From NCBI RefSeq assembly GCF_001648155.1, contig NZ_CP015199.1, positions 3,233,001-3,297,000 of the forward strand: a DNA stretch of 64,000 nt, in the 5' to 3' direction. Below are positions 24,522 through 33,078 of this stretch, one piece after another. The position numbers and the translations under genes are program-made. This DNA comes from Chryseobacterium glaciei. GTDB taxonomy: Bacteria > Bacteroidota > Bacteroidia > Flavobacteriales > Weeksellaceae. Below the pieces are notes generated by a model. The model had not been told where the DNA came from. It was given only the letters and a program-made list of their open reading frames with translations, and did not search any database. Each line of letters begins with the position of its first letter. The first letter of the stretch is position 1.

Positions 24522-25070
24522 ATGGAAAACATCATCAACATATTAAAATCCGGCGGAACCATCCTTTACCCAACAGACACAATCTGGGGAATCGGTTGTG
24601 ACGCGACAAACATAGACGCCATCAACAAAATTTTTGACATCAAGAAGCGTGAAAAAAACAAATCTATGATTATTTTGGTGGAAACTGAAAAGAGATTACA
24701 GGATTTGGTAGACGTTCCGGAAATGGCTTGGGAAATCATGGACTTAAGTGAAAAACCGGTAACGTTGGTTTATGAAAATCCAAAAGGTTTACCGGAAGAA
24801 TTATTAGCAGAAGACGGAAGCATCGGAATTCGTTTAGTGAAAAATGATTTCTGTAAAAAATTAATTACAAAATTAAATCGTCCTTTAGTTTCAACTTCAG
24901 CGAATTTCAGTGGAGATAAAAGTCCGTTGAAATTTTCGGATATATCAAAAGAAATTATTGATTTGGTAGATTACGCAGTGGAAGAAGACCGAGAGAAAGT
25001 CTCAAAATATTCAGGTTCATCTGTAATAAAAATATGGAGCGATAACAGAATAAAAGTTCTTCGCGAGTAA
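24522..25070 (+). CDS. tsaC: L-threonylcarbamoyladenylate synthase (TsaC/YwlC type)
   Basis: The 182-residue YrdC/Sua5-domain enzyme makes threonylcarbamoyl-AMP from threonine, bicarbonate and ATP, the first step of the t6A37 modification of tRNAs reading ANN codons. Visible motifs are GGTILYPTDTIWGIGCDA, KKREKNKSMIIL and RPLVSTSANFSG. It is the short form without the Sua5 C-terminal domain. The next gene, cca, also acts on tRNA. Confidence 0.92.
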   Translation: MENIINILKSGGTILYPTDTIWGIGCDATNIDAINKIFDIKKREKNKSMIILVETEKRLQDLVDVPEMAWEIMDLSEKPVTLVYENPKGLPEELLAEDGSIGIRLVKNDFCKKLITKLNRPLVSTSANFSGDKSPLKFSDISKEIIDLVDYAVEEDREKVSKYSGSSVIKIWSDNRIKVLRE

Positions 25071-25086
25071 AAGAAAAGATTTTAAT

Positions 25087-25094
25087 TATCTTTG
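25087..25094 (+). promoter_or_regulatory. -7 promoter box upstream of cca
   Basis: TATCTTTG fits TAnnTTTG, 163 nt before the cca ATG; the leader in between contains an inverted repeat. Confidence 0.5.
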
Positions 25095-25105
25095 CAAAAT
25101 CATTC

Positions 25106-25166
25106 AACCATTAAGGCATTAAGAATATGAAGTCAGCGGCTTGATAAACTTAATTTCTTAGTGGTT
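25106..25166. repeat. Inverted repeat AACCATTAAGGCATTAAG / CTTAATTTCTTAGTGGTT
   Basis: 18-nt arms at 25106-25123 and 25149-25166 match at 15 of 18 positions. It lies in the tsaC-cca gap. Confidence 0.7.
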
Positions 25167-25257
25167 TTACATTAGATAATGGTCGATAATTCTAGTATAA
25201 TATGAATTCTGATTGTGAATCTAATATCTAAACTTTAAATTTTAAGCATCTAAAAAA

Positions 25258-26676
25258 ATGTTCATTAATCTTAATCAAAATAAAAACTTAAAGCTTTTCA
25301 AAATAATCTCTGAAGTCGCGGACAAAAATAATCAGTCGGTATATATTGTCGGCGGATATGTTCGGGATCTTTTGATGAAAAGAAAAGCTTCAACAGATAT
25401 TGATTTTGTTACCGAACAAAGCGGAATTGAGCTTGCCGAAAGTGTGGGCAAAGAAATAGATCCTAAAATGAAGGTTTCTGTTTTTAAAACTTACGGAACG
25501 GCGATGATCAGATACAAAGATCTAGAGCTTGAATTTGTAGGTGCAAGAAAAGAAAGCTACACCGAAAACAGCCGTAAACCGGAAGTAGAAGGCGGTACTT
25601 TGGAAGATGATCAAAAAAGAAGAGATTTTACCATTAATGCAATGGCGATCTCTTTAAACACAGATGATTTCGGAGAACTGATCGATCCTTTCAATGGTGT
25701 TGAAGATCTTGAAAAAGGGATTTTAAGAACACCTCTAGAGCCTGCTCAAACCTATTCTGACGACCCGTTAAGAATGATGAGAGCGGTACGTTTTGCTTCT
25801 ACATTAAACTTTAAAATCGAAGAAAACTCTTTAGAAGCAATAAAGCAGGAAGCAGAGCGAATTAAAATTGTTTCCATGGAAAGAATAATGGTTGAATTTA
25901 ATAAAATCATGCTTTCAGAAAAACCATCAATCGGTTTGACATTGATGGAAGAAACAGGATTAATGAAACTAATTATTCCTGAATTAATCGAACTAAAAGG
26001 AATAGAAGAAGTAGAAGGTCAAACTCACAAAGATAACTTTTACCATACATTGGAAGTTTTAGATAACATTTCTTTGAATACGGAAAATCTTTGGCTACGT
26101 TGGTCTGCATTGCTTCACGACATAGGAAAAGCACCAACAAAAAAATTCGTTGAAGGAACAGGCTGGACTTTCCACGGACATGAGTTTTTAGGTTCAAAAA
26201 TGGTAAAAGCAATGTTTCAAAAATTGAAATTACCGTTAGGGCCAGACATGAAGTATGTTCAGAAAATGGTCAAACTTTCATCTCGTCCTATCGCTTTGAT
26301 TACAGATGATGCTTCAGATTCGGCATTGAGAAGATTGTTGTTCGATGCTGGCGAAGATATGGAAGATCTTTTTACGCTTTGTAAGGCTGATATAACAACA
26401 AAAAATTCTAAAAAGCAGGAGCGATTCAAAAAGAATTTTGAATACGTTGCGGTTAAGATAAAAGAGGTTGAGGAAAAAGATCACGTTAGAAATTTCCAGC
26501 CACCCATTTCAGGAGAAGAGATTATGGAAATGTTTAATCTTAAACCTGGACGTGAGATCGGAATTTTAAAGGAAAAAGTAAAAGAAGCAATTTTGGAAGG
26601 CGAAATTCTTAATGATAAAGAAGAAGCTACAAAATTTGTGATCGCAGAAGCCGAGAAATTAGGTTTGAAAATGTAA
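25258..26676 (+). CDS. cca: CCA tRNA nucleotidyltransferase with HD domain
   Basis: The 472-residue enzyme adds or repairs the 3' CCA of tRNAs. N-terminal class II nucleotidyltransferase motifs are YIVGGYVRDLLM, STDIDFV (catalytic Asp pair) and the RRDFTINAMA helix. The RNA-binding domain starts at DPLRMMRAVRFAS. An HD domain follows (WSALLHDIGKAPTK, then FHGHEFLGSKM), as in other HD-bearing CCA enzymes with phosphohydrolase activity. It is followed by a terminator. Confidence 0.94.
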   Translation: MFINLNQNKNLKLFKIISEVADKNNQSVYIVGGYVRDLLMKRKASTDIDFVTEQSGIELAESVGKEIDPKMKVSVFKTYGTAMIRYKDLELEFVGARKESYTENSRKPEVEGGTLEDDQKRRDFTINAMAISLNTDDFGELIDPFNGVEDLEKGILRTPLEPAQTYSDDPLRMMRAVRFASTLNFKIEENSLEAIKQEAERIKIVSMERIMVEFNKIMLSEKPSIGLTLMEETGLMKLIIPELIELKGIEEVEGQTHKDNFYHTLEVLDNISLNTENLWLRWSALLHDIGKAPTKKFVEGTGWTFHGHEFLGSKMVKAMFQKLKLPLGPDMKYVQKMVKLSSRPIALITDDASDSALRRLLFDAGEDMEDLFTLCKADITTKNSKKQERFKKNFEYVAVKIKEVEEKDHVRNFQPPISGEEIMEMFNLKPGREIGILKEKVKEAILEGEILNDKEEATKFVIAEAEKLGLKM

Positions 26677-26706
26677 TTAAAAAACGTATAAAGTTTTAAA
26701 GAATAT

Positions 26707-26740
26707 AAAAGCAATTGGAAATTATCCGGTTGCTTTTTTT
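26707..26740 (+). terminator. cca terminator
   Basis: Stem AAAAGCAATTGG / CCGGTTGCTTTT with a T run, 30 nt after the cca stop. Confidence 0.85.
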
Positions 26741-26752
26741 GGCTAAAATGAT

Positions 26753-26790
26753 AAAAAAATCCGGCCGTCTTTTCGAAGAGACGCCCGGAT
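26753..26790 (-). terminator. Terminator of the B12 uptake operon
   Basis: On the minus strand ATCCGGGCGTCT / AGACGGCCGGAT (one mismatch) is followed by seven T. It lies about 60 nt past the stop of the propeller lipoprotein gene. Confidence 0.88.
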
Positions 26791-26850
26791 AAAAAACACA
26801 AATGATGAAAAAAAATAAAAATTTATATAGTATACGCCGAAGCGCAAATT

Positions 26851-27909
26851 TTAGTTTTTATAGAAACCGTTTGTTCCGATTCCTGTTGTGAAAGTTTTTA
26901 ATAAAGAACCATTGGTTGCATTATAAACATTCACTTTACTGTCTGCGGTGAAACTTGCATCAGAGGCGAAAATTTTACCGTCAATTACATTAAATCCGTA
27001 TAAATTTCCTGTTGTAGTCACAATAGGAGTTGTAGGAACACTTGTAGAACCTACAGTCATAGAATATATTTTGTTGCTGGAATTAGTGAAATAAAATTTA
27101 TTACCATCAACTCTTAATTTCTGAGCTTGAGGAATTGCTGTCAACGTTGTAGTTGTATAGGTTCCTGTAGTTGAATTAATCTTATAGATATAAGAATTTG
27201 TATTGTCAGAGGCTAAAACGTAAGCATCTCCGTTATAAGAAATAAGGTCCCTGATGATTCCGTTGCTTGGCAAAGTTACGGTGTTGTCAACAACGTTTGT
27301 AGAAGGCTTTACAATCGTAATTGTGTATCCTGTTGGCAATTCGCTGTACGGAGGAGTAGATTCGTAGGTAACACCGTCAGTTTGTACTACGATATTTCCG
27401 CCAGCTTCAACTACTTTTTCTGCAGATCTTGCGAAACTGATGCTTTTTACAAAAGAATTGTCTTTGTTGTAAACGTTCAGTTTCATTACATCAAAAAAGT
27501 TATTGTTGGTTACGTAATATTGACTTCCTGAAAACGCAATATATCGCGGATTTTGAAGATTAGTCGTTACTGTAGCTTGTTTTTTGAAAGTATATCTGTT
27601 AACGATATCAATTTTGTTAGGTACGTTTGAAACCAGATAAGCTTTATCAGAATCAAAACCGATAGTCTGTAAAACGTTTCCTAAAACTTCATTATTTTTT
27701 CCTGAATAAATTTTGTTAGCTACTGCAGAAAGATCATTAGTTACAAAAGAAACCTCCGCTGTCGGAGTTGTAAATCCACCTTCGTTGGTGATAAGAATTC
27801 CATTTTCAAAGGTAGTTTCCAGAACTTCGTCGGTGCTGTCATTAGTACAAGAAACATTGAAAAGCAATGTTGCAGCAAATGCAAGAGTTAAAATTTTTCT
27901 GATATTCAT
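26851..27909 (-). CDS. BtuG-like beta-propeller surface lipoprotein (DUF5074 type)
   Basis: The 352-residue lipoprotein (FNVSC, Cys21) is made of YncE-like beta-propeller blades, seen as repeated units such as NPRYIAFSGSQYYVTNN, ISYNGDAYVLASDN and VDGNKFYFTNSSNKIYSM. It is in one operon with a BtuB-type TonB receptor and under a cobalamin riboswitch. In Bacteroides, BtuG propellers cap BtuB and capture cobalamin at the cell surface with very high affinity. The operon position makes the same role the best guess, though the sequence identity to BtuG was not measured. Confidence 0.8.
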   Translation of the reverse strand: MNIRKILTLAFAATLLFNVSCTNDSTDEVLETTFENGILITNEGGFTTPTAEVSFVTNDLSAVANKIYSGKNNEVLGNVLQTIGFDSDKAYLVSNVPNKIDIVNRYTFKKQATVTTNLQNPRYIAFSGSQYYVTNNNFFDVMKLNVYNKDNSFVKSISFARSAEKVVEAGGNIVVQTDGVTYESTPPYSELPTGYTITIVKPSTNVVDNTVTLPSNGIIRDLISYNGDAYVLASDNTNSYIYKINSTTGTYTTTTLTAIPQAQKLRVDGNKFYFTNSSNKIYSMTVGSTSVPTTPIVTTTGNLYGFNVIDGKIFASDASFTADSKVNVYNATNGSLLKTFTTGIGTNGFYKN

Positions 27910-27926
27910 TATATTTAATTATTTAT

Positions 27927-29756
27927 TTAAAAATTGATATTCAAATTCACACTGTAGTTTCTCAGAGGCATCGGATAAAATGCTGTCGTTGCATATACTT
28001 GGTTAAAAATATTATTCACTTTAAAACCTACCGTATAATTTTTAAGAATCGTTGCAGAAACACCTGCATTCATTACGAAATAAGGTTCCAAAGCATCTTC
28101 TCTTTTTTCGTTGGTATCGGCATAAGTCAGCCCATTGAACATTCCCTGAACATACAATCTCATAAAGTCATATTGATAGTCAATATTTCCAAATAACTTA
28201 TGAAAAGGAACGTACATCAACTGTTTATCAGTATCAAGATTGGTAGATTTAGTGTATGAATATCCTAAATTCGTTCTCAAATTATGCTTACCGAATTTTC
28301 TTTCATAATCGATTCTGGATTCAATTCCATAAGACTCAACTCTATTTGTATTGAAAGCTGAGTAATACCCTAGCGGGCTAGGCAGCCATTGGATCATATC
28401 TTTGATCTTCATATAATACGGAGTAACCGAAAGTTGTACGCCAGCAATATTAAACTGATTTCTCAATTCAAACTGATAAGATGTCTCTGGTTTTAAATCT
28501 TTATTTCCGCCCGGACTCCAGTAAAGGTCATTAAATGTTGGAAATCTGAAATTCCTTGAAGCACTGATTCCTACATCATACCAATTTGTAGCATTCCATT
28601 TTCCGGAAAATGAAAATTGAAGTGGCGAACTGATATCTTCAACAAAATCTTTTTTCACTCCTGCTTCAAAACGAAGATCTTTCGTCGTAAAATAACGTAA
28701 TAATCCTGCTACAGAACCTACATTTCTACTTATATGATCGATTCCGGATGCATAACCTTCGCCTTTATTAACCTGAAATTCTGTAATTAAGTTGAAATTT
28801 AACTTTGGAACAATAAAATAATTAAAATCATTTTTCAGAATATAATTTTTCCCTGTTCCGCCACTCGTTTTTGGCCCGTTGATATTTCCGAAATATTGGA
28901 AATTTTCTTCTGTATAAGCCGCTTTAAATGAATTACTGAACTTAGTTTTATTCCAATCCCAAGAAATTAAACTTCTTACGTTTTGAGTTTCATATTTCGT
29001 CGGAGTCTGACTTTCAAAGAAAATAGGATAATGCTGATTTCCATTAAAAAACTCAGAGATCCAAGAGATTTGGTGATGAGGTGCTATTTTATAAGCTGCC
29101 GAAAAATTGAAATTGGTATTATTGTATTTTCCGTTTCTGTTGATATAATTATTTGAATTTTCCACTTCATAATCATTTTCACTAATAGAATAATGACCGG
29201 AAGCCTTAAAACTGAATTTCTCATTGCTGTAAGAAGCTTTGAGCAAATTATTAAAAGTACTGAAAGATGCCGCCTCAGAAAATAACGAAGCATGCGCTCC
29301 TCTGTTAAAATCCAGATTATTATTTAAATGGATGCTTCCGCCGATCGCGCCGCTGCCATAACTTACACTTCCTCCGCCTGATTTTACAATAAGCTGATCA
29401 AATCCGCCAAAAGGAATATTATTAACATCACCCTGACCCAAAAAGTTAGAGTTAATATTAATTCCGTTCCATACAAAGGCAGTCTGAGAGGCTGTTGTAC
29501 CTCTGAAAGATGGCGAAGAAACCGCTCCACGACCATTTTCTTTGATATAAACAGCAGATTGAAAACGTAAAAGTTCAGAAAGATTGGTTGAATTTTTTTC
29601 AGCATCCTGAGGAGTGATGGTGGTAACGTTATGAAAAAGCTTAACCTTACTCATTTGGTTATCAAAAACATAAACGGTGTCTATGGTTTTCTCCTGTGCG
29701 AAAAGAAAACAACCATAAGACGAAAAAAGCAGTACTAAAGATCTTTTTATATCCAT
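27927..29756 (-). CDS. btuB: BtuB-type TonB-dependent cobalamin receptor
   Basis: The 609-residue outer-membrane receptor has a signal peptide (...GCFLFAQ), a plug domain (LSELLRFQSAVYIKENGRG, SSPSFRGTTASQTAFVWNG, SGGGSVSYGSGAIGGSIHLNN) and a 22-strand barrel ending in aromatic NLNINF. It is somewhat short, as usual for BtuB. The cobalamin riboswitch directly upstream and the propeller lipoprotein downstream identify the substrate as vitamin B12 or a related corrinoid. It starts at MDIKRSLV (or one Met earlier, 29759). Function requires TonB-ExbBD, not in this window. Confidence 0.88.
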   Translation of the reverse strand: MDIKRSLVLLFSSYGCFLFAQEKTIDTVYVFDNQMSKVKLFHNVTTITPQDAEKNSTNLSELLRFQSAVYIKENGRGAVSSPSFRGTTASQTAFVWNGININSNFLGQGDVNNIPFGGFDQLIVKSGGGSVSYGSGAIGGSIHLNNNLDFNRGAHASLFSEAASFSTFNNLLKASYSNEKFSFKASGHYSISENDYEVENSNNYINRNGKYNNTNFNFSAAYKIAPHHQISWISEFFNGNQHYPIFFESQTPTKYETQNVRSLISWDWNKTKFSNSFKAAYTEENFQYFGNINGPKTSGGTGKNYILKNDFNYFIVPKLNFNLITEFQVNKGEGYASGIDHISRNVGSVAGLLRYFTTKDLRFEAGVKKDFVEDISSPLQFSFSGKWNATNWYDVGISASRNFRFPTFNDLYWSPGGNKDLKPETSYQFELRNQFNIAGVQLSVTPYYMKIKDMIQWLPSPLGYYSAFNTNRVESYGIESRIDYERKFGKHNLRTNLGYSYTKSTNLDTDKQLMYVPFHKLFGNIDYQYDFMRLYVQGMFNGLTYADTNEKREDALEPYFVMNAGVSATILKNYTVGFKVNNIFNQVYATTAFYPMPLRNYSVNLNINF

Positions 29757-29804
29757 CACTATTTTACTTTTCCTCCGAAAGCAATCTATTTTTTTATTAT
29801 GATT

Positions 29805-29956
29805 TTGGCAGGTCTCCTGACTTTCGCTTTTCTACACCTTCCCGTTTGCACAGTGGTTTTTCGTAGAAATTTCGGTTGCGATTTACAGTTGCGGGGACAG
29901 TTTGGGGGTCTCACCCAATTCCCTTTTCATTCCAATACACTGGAAACCAAAATTTT
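29805..29956 (-). ncRNA. Cobalamin riboswitch (AdoCbl element)
   Basis: On the minus strand the conserved parts appear in order: AATGAAAAGGGAA, GTGAGACCCCCAAACTG, CCCCGCAACTGTAA, CCACTGTGCAAACGGGAAGG and the B12 box AGCGAAAGTCAGGAGACCTGCC (split as AGCGAAAG / TCAGGAGACCTGCC). The B12 box ends about 50 nt before the btuB start. It should lower btuB operon expression when cobalamin is plentiful. Confidence 0.93.
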
Positions 29957-30161
29957 TGCAAAGATAATTTATTAAATTGAAATGCAAAATCGTAAAAGGT
30001 TTAATTAATTACCCATTAACAATTTTATTTATTTTTTAGAGCTATTTCCAGCTATCCACTATATCTTTTTCGCCCACGCTTTTTTTCAAAGCCATTTCAG
30101 AAAAAGGATGTCGTTCCTATCTGGGCTAGGGTTGCAATCACCAAGATAAAGTAGCAAGCAA

Positions 30162-30276
30162 AAAACGGGTGGCTTCGAGAACCTCAGCCACCCGTTTTCA
30201 GAAATTTATTACCTATTTTGCTAGATCGGACTTTCTCTTCCATTTGGTGGCTGAGGCTCTCGAAGCCACCAAATGG
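30162..30276. repeat. Pair of opposed REP-like palindromes
   Basis: Hairpin 30162-30198 (AAAACGGGTGGC / GCCACCCGTTTT) and hairpin 30240-30276 (CCATTTGGTGGCT / AGCCACCAAATGG) share the core GGTGGCTTCGAGA-CCTCAGCCACC in opposite orientation. Together they look like a REP pair. Confidence 0.8.
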
Positions 30277-30284
30277 AAACTTTC

Positions 30285-30373
30285 AACCTTCGCTGAGTGA
30301 AACGCCTTTGCGAACGAAAAATATTCTCAATAATTTTAAAGAAAACCTTTGCGATCTTTGCGTTAAAAAAAAG
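30285..30373 (+). repeat. 88-bp dispersed repeat, copy 1
   Basis: AACCTTCGCTGAGTGAAACG...GCGTTAAAAAAAA. The same unit in the same orientation recurs at 32799-32886 with scattered changes. Confidence 0.85.
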
Positions 30374-30383
30374 CACTCACAAA

Positions 30384-30866
30384 CTACAAAAACGTAGCAT
30401 CAAAATAAAACGGCAACAAATCCTTAATAGAATTCACTTTCACGACAACATCATTCATGCTCGAAAAATAAAGATCAATATTTTCATTCTGCTTGGTTTC
30501 ATATTCAATTAAGCTTTGTCGGCAAGCTCCACAAGGTGGAATCGGCGGATTTTTCTCATGAAATTCTCTCGGTCCGCCAACAATAAAGATCTTTTTAATC
30601 TTTTCATTCGGAAAATTCGCTGCTACCCAGAATAAAGTCGTTCTCTCGGCACAAAGCCCTGATGGAAAAGCCGCATTCTCCTGATTATTTCCGGAGAAGA
30701 TCTCTCCATTCTCCAATAAAACCGAACAACCTACCAAAAAGTTGGAATAAGGCGCGTAAGCATTTTCCCTTGCTTGTTTTGCTCTGGCGAACAAAGTATT
30801 TTCTATATCGCTAAGTTCACTGCTATTTTTAAAATATTCGTAACCTATCTGTATGTCTTTTTTCAT
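30384..30866 (-). CDS. cdd: Cytidine deaminase
   Basis: The 160-residue zinc enzyme deaminates cytidine and deoxycytidine to uridine forms in pyrimidine salvage. Motifs are APYSNFLVGC, the catalytic CAERTTLFW (zinc Cys and proton-shuttling Glu) and the zinc-binding PPCGACRQSL. It is the homotetrameric short form. Its start is 5 nt from the divergent long frame leading to the ene-reductase gene. Confidence 0.94.
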   Translation of the reverse strand: MKKDIQIGYEYFKNSSELSDIENTLFARAKQARENAYAPYSNFLVGCSVLLENGEIFSGNNQENAAFPSGLCAERTTLFWVAANFPNEKIKKIFIVGGPREFHEKNPPIPPCGACRQSLIEYETKQNENIDLYFSSMNDVVVKVNSIKDLLPFYFDATFL

Positions 30867-30970
30867 ATATTGTGGACCTAAAAAAGGGGGATAAAATTAC
30901 CTCTTTTTCACCAAGTGGGCAATATTATTTTGTCCTTCAAAATTTTAAATTAAAATTCAAAACATCAAAC

Positions 30971-32023
30971 ATGTTATACACTCCTATAAAATTCAGAAAT
31001 GTTGAAGTAAAAAACAGATGGGTAATGTCCCCGATGTGTATGTATTCTTGTGAAAACGGGATGGCTAATGATTTCCATTACGTCCATTACGGAAGCAGAT
31101 CGCAGGGCGGAACAGGATTAATTATAGTAGAAGCAACCGGCGTAGAACGCCGCGGAAGGATCACCAACCATTGTATGGGAATCTGGAATGACGAACAGGC
31201 TGAAAAACTTCAGAAAATTGTTGAGTTTGTTCACAAGAATTCAGACAGTAAAATAGGGATACAAATTGCTCATGCAGGAAGAAAAGGCTCAACTTGGAAC
31301 AATTTGCAAATTCCCGTTGAAGAAGGTTGGGAAACCGTTGCACCAAGCCCGATTCCTTATCACCCAACAGAAAGAATTCCACATGTTTTAACAATAGAGG
31401 AAATCAAAGAACAAGTTCAAAACTTTAAAGAGGCAGCAAGAAGAGCGGTAAAAGCAGGTTTTGATGTGATCGAAATTCACGGCGCACACGGTTATTTGGT
31501 TCACCAGTTTTTATCTCCGCTTTCTAACATCAGAACAGATGAATATGGCGGAAGTTTTGAGAACAGAATCAGATTTTTATTAGAAATTGTAGATGCTGTA
31601 AATGAAGAATTAAATGAAAATGTTGCTCTTTTTGTAAGAATTTCCGGAACAGAATACGCTGAAAATGGCTGGGATATTGAAAGCAGTGTAGAATTGGCGA
31701 AAATATTAAAAAATCATTCAGTTGATTTGGTAGACGTTTCAAGCGGTGGAAATATTCATGGAGTAAAAATTCCTCTTTTTGATGGATATCAGGTTCCTCT
31801 TTCTTCTCAGGTAAGAAATGAAGCGGAAGTGAAAACCGGTGCAGTTGGTTTAATTAAAAAAGTAGAACATGCGGAAGAAATTCTTCAAAAAGGCGATGCT
31901 GATTTAATTTTTATTGCCAGAGAGATCTTAAGAAATCCATACATCGCAGTTCAGGGTTCGTTTGAAATGAAGGAAGAATGCTTTTTTCCACATCAGTATT
32001 TAAGAGCGAAAATTTCTTCTTAA
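30971..32023 (+). CDS. Old-yellow-enzyme family NADH:flavin oxidoreductase (YqjM/NamA type)
   Basis: The 350-residue FMN-dependent TIM barrel is of the YqjM class: VKNRWVMSPMCMYS with the characteristic Cys, HAGRKG, EIHGAHGYLVHQFLSPLSN (in two parts: EIHGAHGYL, FLSPLSN), RTDEYGGSFENR, and FIAREILRNPY at the end. It reduces activated C=C bonds with NAD(P)H; the physiological substrate is unknown. I use ATG 30971 (MLYTPIKFRNV), the usual family start. An upstream in-frame ATG at 30872 would add 33 unrelated residues. Confidence 0.9.
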   Translation: MLYTPIKFRNVEVKNRWVMSPMCMYSCENGMANDFHYVHYGSRSQGGTGLIIVEATGVERRGRITNHCMGIWNDEQAEKLQKIVEFVHKNSDSKIGIQIAHAGRKGSTWNNLQIPVEEGWETVAPSPIPYHPTERIPHVLTIEEIKEQVQNFKEAARRAVKAGFDVIEIHGAHGYLVHQFLSPLSNIRTDEYGGSFENRIRFLLEIVDAVNEELNENVALFVRISGTEYAENGWDIESSVELAKILKNHSVDLVDVSSGGNIHGVKIPLFDGYQVPLSSQVRNEAEVKTGAVGLIKKVEHAEEILQKGDADLIFIAREILRNPYIAVQGSFEMKEECFFPHQYLRAKISS

Positions 32024-32049
32024 TTTTATACAATTAATATTTAAAAAAG

Positions 32050-32343
32050 ATGAAAATAGAGGATTTCATGTTACCGTGCCCAAGCAAAAAGTTCTTAGGA
32101 ATAGAATGTTTTGGCTGTGGTGCCCAAAGAGCTATTGTCATGGTTTTTGAAGGGAGATTCTCTGATGCTTTTCATATGTTTCCGGCTGTTTACACGCTTT
32201 TGATATTTTTATTTACCGTAGGAATAAGTTTTATTGATAAAAAAAGGAACTATGGAAATGTTTTAATTATAATGGCGATTATTAATTCAATTATAATGGT
32301 AATTGCTTATTTTTACAAACATTTTTATCTTAATTTGCACTAA
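32050..32343 (+). CDS. DUF2752 membrane protein
   Basis: The 97-residue protein starts MLPCPSKKFLGIECFGCGAQRA, the cysteine-rich DUF2752 signature (CP...CxGCGxxRA), followed by two transmembrane helices. Function is unknown. It lies directly upstream of a CCC-motif membrane protein, a pair that recurs in Flavobacteriia. Confidence 0.85.
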   Translation: MKIEDFMLPCPSKKFLGIECFGCGAQRAIVMVFEGRFSDAFHMFPAVYTLLIFLFTVGISFIDKKRNYGNVLIIMAIINSIIMVIAYFYKHFYLNLH

Positions 32344-32361
32344 AACATTAAAATTATAACT

Positions 32362-32694
32362 ATGAATCAACAAAAATTACCAAATGCCACAGCGGTACTT
32401 GTATTAGGAATTGTATCTATCATCGGATGTTGTTGCTACGGAGTAGTAGGTATTATCACAGGGATTATCGGATTGTATCTTTACAAAAAAGATAACGAAC
32501 TCTACAAGAAAAATCCAGATCTTTATTCGGATTACAGCAATTTGAATACAGGTAGAATATTATGTATCATTGGGCTTATATTAAGTGTTTTATACATTGC
32601 CTATTTGGTCGTGGTGATCTCTACATTAGGTTGGGATGCTCTGAAAGATCCTCAACTGATGCAGGAAAGAATCAAAGAATTAACGGGACAATAA
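32362..32694 (+). CDS. CCC-motif membrane protein (DUF4190-like)
   Basis: The 110-residue protein has two transmembrane segments: VLGIVSIIGCCCYGVVGIIT with the triple Cys, and GRILCIIGLILSVLYIAYLV, separated by a charged loop KKDNELYKKNPDLYSDYSN. Function is unknown. It is co-oriented with the DUF2752 gene, with an 18-nt gap, and ends at a strong terminator. Confidence 0.82.
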   Translation: MNQQKLPNATAVLVLGIVSIIGCCCYGVVGIITGIIGLYLYKKDNELYKKNPDLYSDYSNLNTGRILCIIGLILSVLYIAYLVVVISTLGWDALKDPQLMQERIKELTGQ

Positions 32695-32716
32695 TTAAAT
32701 CCTCAGATAAAACAAG

Positions 32717-32744
32717 AAAGACTGCAAATTGCAGTCTTTTTTTT
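32717..32744 (+). terminator. Terminator after the CCC-motif gene
   Basis: Stem AAAGACTGC / GCAGTCTTT with loop AAATT and a run of T. Confidence 0.92.
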
Positions 32745-32798
32745 GTGAAATATTTTAAGCTGGTTTTCTTTTAATAATCCAAAATTTGACATAATTGA

Positions 32799-32886
32799 AA
32801 ACCTTTGCTGAGTGAAACGCCTTTGTGATCAAAAAATATCCTCAATCATTTAAAGAAAACTTGGCGCACTTTTGCGTTAAAAAAAA
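32799..32886 (+). repeat. 88-bp dispersed repeat, copy 2
   Basis: AAACCTTTGCTGAGTGAAACG...GCGTTAAAAAAAA, direct copy of 30285-30373. Confidence 0.85.
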
Positions 32887-33018
32887 GATATTGGATTTTT
32901 ATATTAATTGATCTGTAAATTTTTAATCTAAATTCACACAAAAGCGAAAAAGAATCGTAGAATTACTACAAAATATGAATCTACACGGTAAAAGCTTTCT
33001 GAATCGAAACCTGAAATA

Positions 33019-33026
33019 TATCTTTG
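33019..33026 (+). promoter_or_regulatory. -7 box of the tssD promoter
   Basis: TATCTTTG fits TAnnTTTG and lies 52 nt before the tssD ATG. Confidence 0.6.
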
Positions 33027-33078
33027 TTATACCAAAAATAAAAAATCATAAAATCTTTATTGATTAAAATTTACAGAT

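Larger units (their letters stand above)
29760..30383. other. 624-bp non-coding region: riboswitch plus repeats
   Basis: It holds the cobalamin riboswitch, two opposed palindromes of one repeat family (30162-30198, 30240-30276) and one copy of an 88-bp dispersed repeat (30285-30373). No gene was seen. Confidence 0.7.
32695..33078. other. 384-bp non-coding region
   Basis: It contains the terminator at 32717-32744, the second copy of the 88-bp repeat (32799-32886), and the tssD promoter. Confidence 0.7.

Noticed and set aside
27927..29756. Siderophore receptor for the TonB gene at 27.9 kb
   Set aside because: The cobalamin riboswitch directly upstream assigns it to corrinoid uptake.
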